Assembly: GCA_028876495.1 (NCBI GenBank) | Contig: JAGWRO010000059.1 | Location: forward strand, 1 to 38,803 | Length of the DNA stretch: 38,803 bases | Direction: 5' to 3' | Origin: Bacteroidota bacterium | GTDB lineage: Bacteria > Bacteroidota > Bacteroidia > Chitinophagales > Chitinophagaceae | Shown here: positions 17,940 through 26,866 of the stretch, piece by piece | Layout: each line of letters opens with the position of its first letter | How positions within the stretch are numbered: position 1 is the first letter of the stretch | Made by a program: the position numbers and the translations under genes | The notes under the pieces: model-generated | Seen by the model: only the letters and a program-made list of their open reading frames with translations | Databases searched by the model: none | What the model was told of the DNA's origin: nothing

Positions 17940-19496
17940 TTATTTGTATTCGCCAAATACTTGCCTGAGCGTGTCAGCAATTTCCCCCAGGGTGCAAAGA
18001 TTTTCTACCGCTTCAATTACTACAGGCATCAGGTTCTTGTTTTTAATTGCATGCTCTTTGATGTTTTCCAGGCAATCAGTAACTTTTGCATTGTCTCTTT
18101 TCTCTTTTAGCGCTTTAAGTTTATTTATCTGTACCGTTCTTATACTATCATCTACTTTAAAAGAAGGCGGCGCTATTTCATTATCCGAAATAAACGAATT
18201 AACGCCCACTATTATTTTCTCTTTTCTTTCTATCTTCTGCTGGTAAACATAGGCACTTTGAGAAATTTCATTTTGCATAAAACCTTCATCAATCGCATTT
18301 ACACTCCCTCCAATAGCATCAATCGTTCCAATTATTTTCCATGCCTCTTTTTCCACTTCACCTGTCAGATTTTCAACAAAATAACTCCCTGCCAGCGGGT
18401 CGGCCGTATCCGCTACCCCACTTTCGTAAGCAACAATTTGCTGTGTTCTTAGCGCAATTCCTGCTGCTTCTTCCGTAGGCAAATTGAGTGCTTCGTCATA
18501 ACCATTGGTATGAAGGCTTTGTGTGCCACCGAGCACCGCCGCCAGTGTTTGTAGCGTAACCCTGCTAATATTATTTAATGGTTGCTGGGCGGTAAGCGTA
18601 CTTCCTCCTGTTTGTGTATGAAAACGCAGCATCATCGCTTTTTCATCCGTTGCACCAAGATCTTTCATGATCATTGCCCACATTCTCCTGGCAGCGCGAA
18701 ACTTCGCCACCTCCTGGAAAAGATTGTTATGGGAGTTAAAAAAGAATGACAATCTTCTTCCAAAAATATTGATATCCAAACCCTTGTCCAAAGCGGCTTT
18801 TACATACGCTTTCCCGTTACTCAGCGTGAAAGCGATTTCCTGCACGGCAGTACTTCCCGCCTCGCGGATATGATAACCTGAAATAGAGATGGTATTCCAT
18901 TTAGGAAGTTCTTTACTGCACCATTCAAAAATATCAGTGATGATGCGCATAGAAGGTTTGGGCGGATAAATATACGTTCCGCGGGCAGCGTATTCTTTTA
19001 ATATATCATTCTGGACTGTTCCCTGGAGTTGCGAAAGATCCGCACCTTGTTTTTTGGCGATCGCCACATATAAAGCCAGCAAAATAAACGCGGTGGAATT
19101 GATGGTCATCGAAGTGGAAACTTCATTCAGTTTTATTCCATCAAACAAAGCTTCCATGTCTTCTATTGAATCAATGGCAACCCCGGCTTTCCCCACCTCA
19201 CCCTCAGATAAAGAATGATCACTGTCGTAACCGATTTGCGTAGGAAGATCAAATGCCACACTTAAACCGCTAACACCCTGCGAAATCAAGTAATGATAAC
19301 GCCTGTTACTTTCTTCTGCTGTACTAAAACCTGAATATTGGCGCATCGTCCATAATTTACCGCGGTACATATCAGGCTGCACACCGCGGGTAAAAGGAAA
19401 CCTGCCCGGCATTTCTTCACCGATATCTTTAGGAAGATCTTCTGGGGTGTAAACTTTCTTTATTTCAATTCCTGAATCAGTTTCTATTTTTTTCAT
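17940..19496 (-). CDS. Methylmalonyl-CoA mutase, catalytic (large) subunit without B12-binding domain
   Basis: A 518-residue TIM-barrel catalytic subunit of the acyl-CoA mutase family. These enzymes interconvert methylmalonyl-CoA and succinyl-CoA with adenosylcobalamin. Tyr54 in [13 protein letters not shown] and Arg184 in YPPKPSMR match the pair that marks methylmalonyl-CoA specificity; isobutyryl-CoA mutases have Phe and Gln there. His209 in SGYHIREAG matches the active-site histidine. The C-terminal cobalamin-binding domain (DxHxxG) of full-length mutases is absent, so a separate small subunit must be encoded elsewhere. This split form is known in several bacteria. It is transcribed leftward, with the exported-protein gene 15 bases downstream. 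Confidence 0.93.
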   Translation of the reverse strand: MKKIETDSGIEIKKVYTPEDLPKDIGEEMPGRFPFTRGVQPDMYRGKLWTMRQYSGFSTAEESNRRYHYLISQGVSGLSVAFDLPTQIGYDSDHSLSEGEVGKAGVAIDSIEDMEALFDGIKLNEVSTSMTINSTAFILLALYVAIAKKQGADLSQLQGTVQNDILKEYAARGTYIYPPKPSMRIITDIFEWCSKELPKWNTISISGYHIREAGSTAVQEIAFTLSNGKAYVKAALDKGLDINIFGRRLSFFFNSHNNLFQEVAKFRAARRMWAMIMKDLGATDEKAMMLRFHTQTGGSTLTAQQPLNNISRVTLQTLAAVLGGTQSLHTNGYDEALNLPTEEAAGIALRTQQIVAYESGVADTADPLAGSYFVENLTGEVEKEAWKIIGTIDAIGGSVNAIDEGFMQNEISQSAYVYQQKIERKEKIIVGVNSFISDNEIAPPSFKVDDSIRTVQINKLKALKEKRDNAKVTDCLENIKEHAIKNKNLMPVVIEAVENLCTLGEIADTLRQVFGEYK

Positions 19497-19569
19497 ACTA
19501 CTTAAGTGAAATCAAAATCCAACTATTTTATTTGTTCACTGTACCGACATTTCCTTCATTAGCTAATTA

Positions 19570-20079
19570 TCACATTAACTTCTTTGCTTCAAAATTGATC
19601 GCTTCAAGAACAATGTTATGGAGCGAAGCATTGGAATTATTGATCAGGTAATCTATGATATGCTTGTTAAGATCCATACCGGAAGCCTGTGCAGGAAGAG
19701 TGGCCGCCAACTGGTTGATGATATAAATATTTTGTTCTTTTAAATTATTTACAGCACGCCACACTTCCGGCGAAACATAAATTTGCTGGCTCATATTATA
19801 TTCATATTCCTGCTTGATGGCATCAATAAGTGTCATCTGCATTTGACGGAAGGTTAATCCCGCGTTGGTATTCCTCGATAGTAAATTTTGAAGAGCAATC
19901 CTTTCGGTAAGTAAAGTAATTCTCTCGTATGCCTGTAAACGCAGCCGCAATGTTTCAGGGTCATTGTTTTTATGTTCTTCGAGGCCTTTCTTCATTGCTG
20001 AAAACTCTGTGAGTATCCAGATGAAAGCTAACAGCAAAACGAAAAAAAGGATAATTACTATCGTTTCAAATGTTGACAT
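19570..20079 (-). CDS. DUF7935-like single-pass membrane protein
   Basis: 169 residues with one N-terminal membrane segment (about 5-25) and a helical cytoplasmic part. The sequence, including MSTFETIVIILFFVLLLAF at the start and a run of predicted helices with NLLSRN and INQLAATLPA, resembles a conserved Bacteroidota family of unknown function. No catalytic motif is visible. It is 73 bases upstream of the mutase gene on the same strand and may be co-transcribed with it. The gene upstream, an Fe-S carrier, is divergent. Confidence 0.75.
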   Translation of the reverse strand: MSTFETIVIILFFVLLLAFIWILTEFSAMKKGLEEHKNNDPETLRLRLQAYERITLLTERIALQNLLSRNTNAGLTFRQMQMTLIDAIKQEYEYNMSQQIYVSPEVWRAVNNLKEQNIYIINQLAATLPAQASGMDLNKHIIDYLINNSNASLHNIVLEAINFEAKKLM

Positions 20080-20095
20080 ATTTGTAATTTATGGA

Positions 20096-20103
20096 CAAAA
20101 ATA
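20096..20103 (-). promoter_or_regulatory. Candidate -7 promoter box, leftward
   Basis: On the minus strand this reads TATTTTTG, a match to the Bacteroidota TAnnTTTG -7 box, 16 bases before the ATG of the DUF7935-like gene. No clear TTG -33 box is seen, so support is moderate. It would drive the leftward group that includes the mutase. Confidence 0.35.
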
Positions 20104-20205
20104 ATCATTCCCTTAGTAAAGGTTGTAATTTCGTAACCGGTACGCGGGAATCAAAATTTTTAATATTAATAAGATAATAAACGAATAAATCAATAGAGTT
20201 GTTAT

Positions 20206-20547
20206 ATGGAAACGATCAATAAAGCACCTGTTACATTAACTTTTTCAGCAGCAGCAGAAATCAAAAGGTTGATGAATGACGAAAATAATACCGGCAAATA
20301 TTTGCGCATCGGTGTAAAAGGGGGTGGTTGCTCAGGAATGTCTTATCTATTAGGTTTTGAAGACAAGACCGAAAAGGATGACATTTATGAAATTGATGAT
20401 ATTTCATGCATCATCAATCCGGCTCACCTGATTTATTTAAACAATATGGAGATCGACTGGGAAGGCGGATTGAATGCAAGAGGTTTTACTTTTAATAATC
20501 CAAATGCCAGCACTACCTGCGGTTGCGGCAGTTCTTTTGGTGTATAA
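20206..20547 (+). CDS. Iron-sulfur cluster assembly carrier (IscA/ErpA/HesB type)
   Basis: A-type Fe-S carrier, 113 residues, the usual length. It carries the three conserved cysteines: Cys42 in GGGCSGMSY, and Cys105 and Cys107 in the C-terminal CGCGSSF. These bind iron or a nascent cluster for delivery to target enzymes in the cytoplasm. It stands alone between divergent and convergent neighbours, so it is not part of an isc or suf operon here. The start ATG is at 20206. The exact subtype (IscA, ErpA or SufA) cannot be settled from sequence alone. Confidence 0.95.
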   Translation: METINKAPVTLTFSAAAEIKRLMNDENNTGKYLRIGVKGGGCSGMSYLLGFEDKTEKDDIYEIDDISCIINPAHLIYLNNMEIDWEGGLNARGFTFNNPNASTTCGCGSSFGV

Positions 20548-20643
20548 TTTTACTCTTTAGTAAACGAACAAATTCCACGAATTTTTATTTTACCTGGCAT
20601 ATCAATTCGATATAATTATAAATAGTTGATAGCCGGAAATTAC

Positions 20644-22476
20644 TTAAAGAGGAATTTTTACTTCCAGCCTGCACCCTTCGCCTGGCGAAGAAATAATATC
20701 CATACTCCCGGAATAAATATCCACCCTGCTTTGAATATTTCTAAATCCGATTCCATTCCCTTTTTTTGTGGTATCAAATCCTATCCCATCATCTAAAATG
20801 GATAAATTCAGATGATCCTCTTTTTCTCTTAAATGGATAATAATGGTATTCGCTTTTGCATATTTACTGATGTTATTCATTTGCTCCTGGATAATTCGGT
20901 ATAAGGTTAGTTCCATCTTGTAATCAAATATTCGCGCTTCACTTATTTTATATACCAACTTCACCTTAAATTGATGAGTCAAATTTAATTCCTCAACAAG
21001 CCCCTTCAGGCTCTCCAGAAGTCCTTTTTCTTTTAGGGTTGGCGACACCAGCGAATGTGATAATTTGCGTAATTCTTCCATAGCATCATTCAAATGATCA
21101 TAGCTTTTTTCAACCAGATCTATGTCAATACTTTTTTTATTTGACTTTACCATTCCCAGGTAAATTTTTACAGTGGCCAATAGTTGGTTAACATTGTCGT
21201 GCAACTCCCGTCCCAGTTCATTTTTCTCTTCTTCATGGCCAGCTAATGTAGCTTCCATAATCTGGCGTTGCAAGTTCTTCTCCTGTCTTTTTAGTGAATT
21301 TGCCAGCCTTGTTTCGTCAGTAATATCCCGGTATATTGCATAAAATACCGGCTTGTCATGCAATCTGATTTTCTGAACAATTACATGTACATCCCTTATC
21401 TCCCCTTTTTTTGTTTTATGCCTGGTAATAAAATCGTCGTGCCCCTCTTTCATAATTTTTTTAGCCCGGGTCTTTATAGCCTTTAGAGTATCAACTATTT
21501 CATAATCGGAAATCTTTAATTGACTAAACTCTTCCCGCAAATACCCAAGTTGCTTATGAACTTGTGCATTAAAATCCAGGGGGAGGAAAGTTTCAAAATC
21601 TATCAAACAGATCCCATCTGGTGATTGTTCAAAAAGAGTCCGGTATTGTAATTCAGCCTGAACCAGTTTTTTTTCTGCTATTTTTTTTTCAGTAATATCT
21701 TCCTGAACTGCCATATAACCAATCAATGTCTTCTCATCATTAAAAATCGGGCTCAATGATGTATGAATATTAATTAGCCGTCCGTCTTTTGTTTTATTGA
21801 TGATCTCTTTATGTATACCTCTGCCTGCAGGAAGTTTATTCCATAGATCTTCATAAAACTCTTTATTCATCAAACCGCTTTTGAGAATACGGGGAGTTGA
21901 TTTACCCAGAATTTCTTCCATTTTGTATCCATACACTTCTTCAAATGCAGCATTTACAAAATTGAATGTTCCATTAATGTCAGTCATGAAAACAATTTCA
22001 TTTGTCTGTTCAATGGCTTGGTAAAGTTTCTGAATAGTTTCTTCAGCTTTTTTACTTTCTGTGGTATCCCTCCAATGTACCAGCAAAACTTTTTCAATAC
22101 CCACCGGAATTACGGTAAGGCTTACATCCATGTAAATAGTAATCCCATCTAATCTTTTATGAATCCATTCAAACTGAAGGTGGCCTTTTTTGTAGGCAGT
22201 TTCAATCATCTTCTCCGCTTTAACAACAGAGAGTTGACCGTCTGGTTGAAATTCAGGTGAAAAATAAGCCGGAGGCTTATTGAGTATTTGATCTTTTGAA
22301 TCGGCTCCCAATATTTTTACGGCAGCTTCATTACAATCTGTGAAATAAAAAGAATCATCAATCAGCAAGATCGGGTCCCGCGTTTTCTCAAAAAAAGCAC
22401 GGAATTGTTCTTCGCTGTAATGATGTATCCTGGCTCTAATTGCAGGTTCCAAGAAATCCTTTACTGATCCCTTCAT
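20644..22476 (-). CDS. Multi-PAS sensor histidine kinase (NarX/HisKA_3 type)
   Basis: A 610-residue kinase with no membrane segment. Three PAS domains can be traced at about 22-140, 150-268 and 275-390. Each ends with a PAC-like motif such as VHWRDTTE, MAVQEDITEKK or AIYRDITDE. The dimerisation and phospho-acceptor domain is of the HisKA_3 type, with His426 in LGRELHDNVNQLLA. The ATPase domain includes LYRIIQEQMNNISKYAKA and LDDGIGFD. HisKA_3 kinases pair with NarL/LuxR-type regulators, and none lies next to it, so it is an orphan in this window. The lack of membrane anchors suggests cytoplasmic sensing, for example of redox, gas or small molecules; cofactor residues were not identified. Confidence 0.93.
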   Translation of the reverse strand: MKGSVKDFLEPAIRARIHHYSEEQFRAFFEKTRDPILLIDDSFYFTDCNEAAVKILGADSKDQILNKPPAYFSPEFQPDGQLSVVKAEKMIETAYKKGHLQFEWIHKRLDGITIYMDVSLTVIPVGIEKVLLVHWRDTTESKKAEETIQKLYQAIEQTNEIVFMTDINGTFNFVNAAFEEVYGYKMEEILGKSTPRILKSGLMNKEFYEDLWNKLPAGRGIHKEIINKTKDGRLINIHTSLSPIFNDEKTLIGYMAVQEDITEKKIAEKKLVQAELQYRTLFEQSPDGICLIDFETFLPLDFNAQVHKQLGYLREEFSQLKISDYEIVDTLKAIKTRAKKIMKEGHDDFITRHKTKKGEIRDVHVIVQKIRLHDKPVFYAIYRDITDETRLANSLKRQEKNLQRQIMEATLAGHEEEKNELGRELHDNVNQLLATVKIYLGMVKSNKKSIDIDLVEKSYDHLNDAMEELRKLSHSLVSPTLKEKGLLESLKGLVEELNLTHQFKVKLVYKISEARIFDYKMELTLYRIIQEQMNNISKYAKANTIIIHLREKEDHLNLSILDDGIGFDTTKKGNGIGFRNIQSRVDIYSGSMDIISSPGEGCRLEVKIPL

Positions 22477-22780
22477 TTGGTAATGTAGGGAATTATTTCA
22501 GTTTCCCCGTTTTTTTTAGATTTTGACATATTTATATTACAAATATTCAGACTGTAAACATAACTGGCTTCCACCTATATAAACATGATGCTTATCAAGT
22601 TAGCCGATGAACTACATCATTAATTTACGAATTGCATATGCCAATTATCATCTAATAACAGTATTGGATTTAAATTTTAAGAAGTACAGAAGTTTTAATG
22701 TTTACCCATTGGCTTATGAAAACCTGTTTACTTAAATATAAATTCTAAATTTATAATAACTTTAGAAGGAATTAAATTAA
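22477..22780. other. Intergenic region between divergent genes
   Basis: About 304 AT-rich bases between the divergent kinase gene and the amino-sugar cluster. It must hold the promoters of both, but no gene, strong hairpin or clear promoter box was recognised. Confidence 0.4.
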
Positions 22781-23572
22781 ATGAAAAACGCAATCGCCGT
22801 CGCGGCTCATCCTGATGATATTGAACTGATGATGGCAGAAACACTTTTGTTATTAAAGCAAGCAGGATATGAAATTCACTATATCAATCTTTCGGGCGGC
22901 GATTGCGGCAGTATGGAATATAATGCTGCTGGTTTAAGAAAAATTCGTCTTGAAGAAGCTAAAAATGCGGCTGAAATTCTTGGTGCTCATTTTCACCCGC
23001 CTTTCTGTAATGACCTTGAAATATTATATGATGTAAAAAAACTTAAGCAGCTCACTTCGGTTATTCGTGAGGTAAAACCTAATATCGTTTTAACACATTC
23101 GCCGGAAGATTATATGGAAGATCACACCAACACCTGTAGATTAGCGGTTACAGCAACATTCGCTCGTGGTATGCGTAATTTCGAATCAGATCCTGCGCGG
23201 CCGGTTGACAATTATGATTGCACTATTTACCATGCATTACCGCACACCTTAAGAGATAATCTTCGCCGCCGCATTATACCGGGTGCATTCGTAAATACAA
23301 GTTCTGTACAGAAAAAAAAGTTGGAAGCTTTGAAGGCACATAAGACCCAGCAAAAATGGCTGGATGTGAGCCAGAAAATGAACTCATACCTGCAGGAAAT
23401 GGAAAATATCAGTTCAAAAGTTGGAGAAATGTCTGAAGTATTTACTTATGCAGAAGGTTGGCGAAGGCATTTACACGTGGGCTTTGCGGGTGTTAATGAG
23501 GATCCTTTAAAAGACTTAGGCGATGATTATTTGATCAACAAGAGTTATGAAGAGAGTCTTGACAGAACATGA
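22781..23572 (+). CDS. PIG-L/LmbE-family deacetylase, likely acting on N-acetylglucosamine derivatives
   Basis: A zinc-dependent N-deacetylase of 263 residues. The family motif AHPDD sits at residues 9-13 (zinc ligands His10 and Asp13, general base Asp12), and the third ligand is His115 in EDHTNT. Relatives remove acetyl groups from GlcNAc-type substrates such as GlcNAc-inositol or GlcNAc-malate. No signal peptide is seen, so it should be cytoplasmic. It is the first gene of a rightward cluster with a NagB-like protein (69 bases downstream) and a GH20 hexosaminidase. In several Bacteroidota a NagB-like and a LmbE domain are fused in one protein, which supports a shared amino-sugar role here. 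The exact substrate is inferred. Confidence 0.88.
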   Translation: MKNAIAVAAHPDDIELMMAETLLLLKQAGYEIHYINLSGGDCGSMEYNAAGLRKIRLEEAKNAAEILGAHFHPPFCNDLEILYDVKKLKQLTSVIREVKPNIVLTHSPEDYMEDHTNTCRLAVTATFARGMRNFESDPARPVDNYDCTIYHALPHTLRDNLRRRIIPGAFVNTSSVQKKKLEALKAHKTQQKWLDVSQKMNSYLQEMENISSKVGEMSEVFTYAEGWRRHLHVGFAGVNEDPLKDLGDDYLINKSYEESLDRT

Positions 23573-23641
23573 AAAATTTGTATAAATTTTTTGTTTATTG
23601 CGATTTATATTTTCATTCCATAAATTTAAAATAGAAATATT

Positions 23642-24571
23642 ATGCCTCGCAAATTAAGTTCCATTGCTCCCGATTGGTGGGATTATACAACCCTTGATAC
23701 CAGCCTTATTGAAGAAGTTGCACAACTTACTCCTGAAAAAATGCTTCAACTTTCAAGACCTGGTTTTAAAGTGGTAATGTATGATACCCTGGAAGATTTT
23801 TATGTTGCTGAAGCGCTTGAATATGTTACTTCATGGCAACAATCTACTCCTGATAATCCTGTTGGAATTTGCGGGCCCATTGGTCCCACTGAACAATTGC
23901 CTTTGGTTGCACGCATCATTAATGACCTGAATATCCCCATACAATATGCTCATTTTTGGGGCATGGATGAATGGTTTTTAGATGGAAAAGAAGTCTCTCC
24001 CAATCATCCTTTATCCTTTGAAAAAGCGGACAGGGAACTTTGTTTTAACCGGATAAAAAAAGAACTGGTAATGCCCGATGAAAACTTGCATTTTCCAAAG
24101 GCAGATACACAGGTTTTCCGAAAAAGTTGGGATGGAGTTCGCTGTGCCGTGATGCAGGGCGGACAGGGAGACATTAAGCATTGGGCATTTAATGATCCTC
24201 CAAAACGGGAAGGCAAATACACAGACAAGCCGCCAGCGCCGGAAGAGTATCGCAAGCTTACTACACGTGTCGTTGACCTCCATCCAATTACCATTGCACA
24301 AAATGCACGTACATCAGGAGGGGGGAATATTGCTTTAGTTCCCACAAAAGCAATTACTGTTGGGCCGGTTGAAACCTGGATGGCTGAAAAAGTTTCGATC
24401 TGGCATGCCGGAATGCATGACAACCCTTTTGGTCAAAGGCTTACAACTTATATGATCTCAAAAAATATTACCGATACTTCTGTGCCAATGTCGCTTTTAG
24501 CCGATCATCCCAATGTTCAATTCAACTTCTTTCGTCCGGGCATAGGCGATTGCTCCGTTGTGATGCATTGA
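23642..24571 (+). CDS. Divergent glucosamine-6-phosphate deaminase-like (NagB-family) protein
   Basis: A 309-residue cytoplasmic protein with the NagB/sugar-isomerase fold. True NagB converts glucosamine-6-phosphate to fructose-6-phosphate and ammonia. The segment FWGMDEW (Asp109) matches the NagB FNMDEY motif. [12 protein letters not shown] (176-187) matches the NagB GNDGHIAFNEP motif. In that alignment His180 keeps the catalytic histidine, but the proton-accepting Asp falls on Ile, with Asp177 one place away, and Glu becomes Asp. The phosphate loop is also altered to [11 protein letters not shown]. The protein may have a shifted or different activity. The adjacent PIG-L deacetylase and hexosaminidase point to amino-sugar catabolism. 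Confidence 0.8.
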   Translation: MPRKLSSIAPDWWDYTTLDTSLIEEVAQLTPEKMLQLSRPGFKVVMYDTLEDFYVAEALEYVTSWQQSTPDNPVGICGPIGPTEQLPLVARIINDLNIPIQYAHFWGMDEWFLDGKEVSPNHPLSFEKADRELCFNRIKKELVMPDENLHFPKADTQVFRKSWDGVRCAVMQGGQGDIKHWAFNDPPKREGKYTDKPPAPEEYRKLTTRVVDLHPITIAQNARTSGGGNIALVPTKAITVGPVETWMAEKVSIWHAGMHDNPFGQRLTTYMISKNITDTSVPMSLLADHPNVQFNFFRPGIGDCSVVMH

Positions 24572-24610
24572 CTATTGAAGATTTCATTGTTTTATTTTAA
24601 ATAATTAATT

Positions 24611-26528
24611 ATGAAGAAAATTACGATTACAGCCCTTCTTGTTTTAATGTTTTTCGCTGTATTTAGCCAGGAAAATGGAAACAATATCTCATTAATTCCG
24701 ATACCGGTTTCTATGCAAACTGAAAGCGGAAAATTTATACTTACAAAAAATGCGACGATTGAACTGACAACAAATGATGCCGATGCTAAAAGAGTAGCCG
24801 GTTTCCTTTCAAAAAAATTATCTGTACCAACAGGATACAAAATTCCTGTAAAGGTTACGAATACCATAACTCGTACAGGTGGCATTTCACTTGCAATTGT
24901 GCAGAATACAACGCTTGGCAATGAAGGTTATAAACTAATCGTAAATTCTAACTCGGTTTTTTTATCGGCCAATAAACCTGCAGGATTGTTTTATGGAATG
25001 CAAACGCTTATACAATTATTACCGAAGGAAATTGAAAGCAAAATAATAGTCAACAATAAAACATGGACTATTCCAAGTGTAACGATCACCGACTATCCAC
25101 GCTTTGGCTGGAGAGCATTGATGTTTGATGTAAGCCGCCATTTCTTTACAAAGAATGAGGTAAAAACATTTATCGATAATATGGTACAGTACAAGTATAA
25201 CCTATTGCACCTGCACCTTACAGACGACCAGGGCTGGAGAATAGAAATAAAGAGTTTGCCCAATCTTACGAAAGTGGGCGCCTGGCGTGCGAAAAGAGAG
25301 GGAGCATGGGGAAATACCAAAGCACCTGGCCCGGATGAACCTAAAACCTATGGTGGCTTTTATACACAGGATGATATTAAAGAGATTGTGCAATATGCAA
25401 AAGACAGATTCGTAAATATTTTACCTGAAGTTGATGTGCCGGCGCATAGCATGGCAGCAGTAGCTTCTTACCCTGAGTTATCATGTACACCCGGAACTTA
25501 TGCAGTGAATGCGGGTGAAGAATTCCAGGTGTGGGACAGGTGGTGCTAACCGGGCATTAATTGATAATACCTTATGCCCGGCAAATGAAAATGTATATGC
25601 TTTTTTAGATAAGGTATTTACCGAAGTTGCGCAAATGTTTCCTTTTGAATATATACATATCGGTGGCGATGAAGCAGCAAAAAATTTCTGGGCAAAAAGT
25701 GATGCTGTGAAGACATTGATGCAAAGAGAAGGATTAAGGAATATGGAAGAAGTGCAAAGTTATTTTGTAAAAAGGGCTGAAAAGATCGTACAATCAAAAG
25801 GCAAAAAGCTAATGGGATGGGATGAAATACTCGAAGGGGGGTTGCCTCCGGAAGCATCTGTTATGAGCTGGCGCGGAATGGCCGGCGGTATTGAAGCTGC
25901 AAAGCAGGGTCATCATGTGGTAATGGCGCCAATGGATTATACTTATGTTGATCTCATGCAGGGTGATCCATTAGTCGAGCCTCCTGAATTTGCTACCTTG
26001 CGCTTAAATCAATCTTATAAGTTTGAACCGGTACCAGAGGGAGTAGATCCAAATTTGATCCTGGGCGGTGAAGCCTGTTTATGGAGCGAACACACAACTA
26101 ATATGAGGGCCGGAGAATATTTATTATGGCCAAGAGGATTGGCAGTAGCAGAATCCGTATGGTCGCCAAAAGAAAAAAAGAATTGGCCGGGCTTTGTGAA
26201 AAGAGTAGAAAATCAGTTTGACCGTTTGGATGTTGAAAAAATAAAATATTCGCGCAGCATGTACGATGCTGCTTTTATTCCTTCTATTGATGAAAATGGC
26301 CAATTAAAAGTTGAATTGCAAACAGAAATTCCCGGGCTTGATATTTATTACTCATTTGATGAAACAAATCCGGATGAATATTATCCTAAATATGAAAAGG
26401 CCTTACTCATTCCAAAAGACGCCCTGCATTTAAAAGTTATCACGTACCGGGATGGTAAACCTATAGGCAAACAAATTAATATGCCGGTTGAAGAGTTACT
26501 AAAAAGAACCAGAACCAAAAAAGGTTAA
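24611..26528 (+). pseudogene. GH20 beta-N-acetylhexosaminidase, interrupted by a frameshift
   Basis: Two overlapping frames (24611-25549 and 25509-26528) together encode one secreted GH20 enzyme of about 638 residues, which would release terminal GlcNAc from chitin-like or glycan chains. The first part has a signal peptide (cleavage near FSQ), the GH20b domain and the start of the catalytic barrel (HLHLTDDQGWRIEIK). The second part carries the catalytic Asp-Glu pair in HIGGDEA and the rest of the barrel. The break lies near 25533-25535, a GGG run; removing one G restores VWTGGANRALIDNT. No other stop or shift is seen, so this is either a recent mutation or a sequencing error. It is the third gene of the amino-sugar cluster, 39 bases after the NagB-like gene. 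If the shift is real, the protein loses its catalytic pair and is inactive. Confidence 0.85.
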
Positions 26529-26650
26529 AACATTGCGCCAATTAAGTATGCGCACTACACAGGCTCACTCACATCAAAAATAAGAAGTACAGGAATAATC
26601 AATGGAAAAGAAAAAGGGCTGAAACTAATGCAAATGTGGCTTTCAGGCAC

Positions 26651-26675
26651 AAAAAAACCGCTTAAAAAAAGCGGC
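26651..26675 (-). terminator. Leftward rho-independent terminator, probably of a tRNA gene
   Basis: On the minus strand CCGCTT, a T-rich loop and AAGCGG form a stem followed by seven T residues. It sits directly after the tRNA 3'-end fragment read leftward, as the natural terminator of a tRNA gene would. It is not needed by any protein gene here, since the plus-strand cluster ends at 26528. Confidence 0.7.
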
Positions 26676-26703
26676 ATTCGTACCCGGGATGGGAACTGAA
26701 CAT
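26676..26703 (-). other. tRNA 3'-end fragment, likely integration attachment site (att)
   Basis: Read on the minus strand, GTTCAGTTCCCATCCCGGGT followed by ACGA looks like the T-loop, the 3' strand of the T stem and the 3' acceptor strand of a tRNA. The 5' half of the T stem does not pair, and no D or anticodon arm follows, so this is not a full tRNA. A tyrosine recombinase starts 164 bases to the right. Tyrosine integrases commonly insert into tRNA 3' ends. The intact tRNA copy should be at the far end of the island, outside the window. The tRNA identity was not resolved. Confidence 0.6.
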
Positions 26704-26808
26704 TACTTACCTTACTTCACTTCTGTTTACTCACTGTTACCTATGCAATTCAATGCTGTAAAGAGTTTCATCAAGATAGGTATTTTTTAAAAAAATCTAA
26801 TTTTAAAA

Positions 26809-26832
26809 AAAACTGTCAGTAAAACTGTCAGT
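26809..26832 (+). repeat. Tandem 12-bp direct repeat upstream of the integrase
   Basis: AAAACTGTCAGT occurs twice head to tail (26809-26820 and 26821-26832), 35 bases before the integrase start and next to the candidate att site. Such repeats could be arm-type binding sites for the integrase or an operator for its regulator. Confidence 0.6.
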
Positions 26833-26838
26833 AAATTT

Positions 26839-26846
26839 TATTTTTG
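26839..26846 (+). promoter_or_regulatory. Candidate -7 box of the integrase promoter
   Basis: TATTTTTG matches TAnnTTTG and ends 20 bases before the integrase ATG. The usual -33 position falls in the tandem repeat, where no TTG is present, so a protein bound to the repeat may act here as activator or repressor. Confidence 0.35.
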
Positions 26847-26866
26847 CAAGAAAAAGATATATTATC

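Noticed and set aside
26676-26703. A complete tRNA gene at the att site
   Set aside because: Only the 3' end can be folded; the T stem 5' strand does not pair and there is no anticodon arm on the right.
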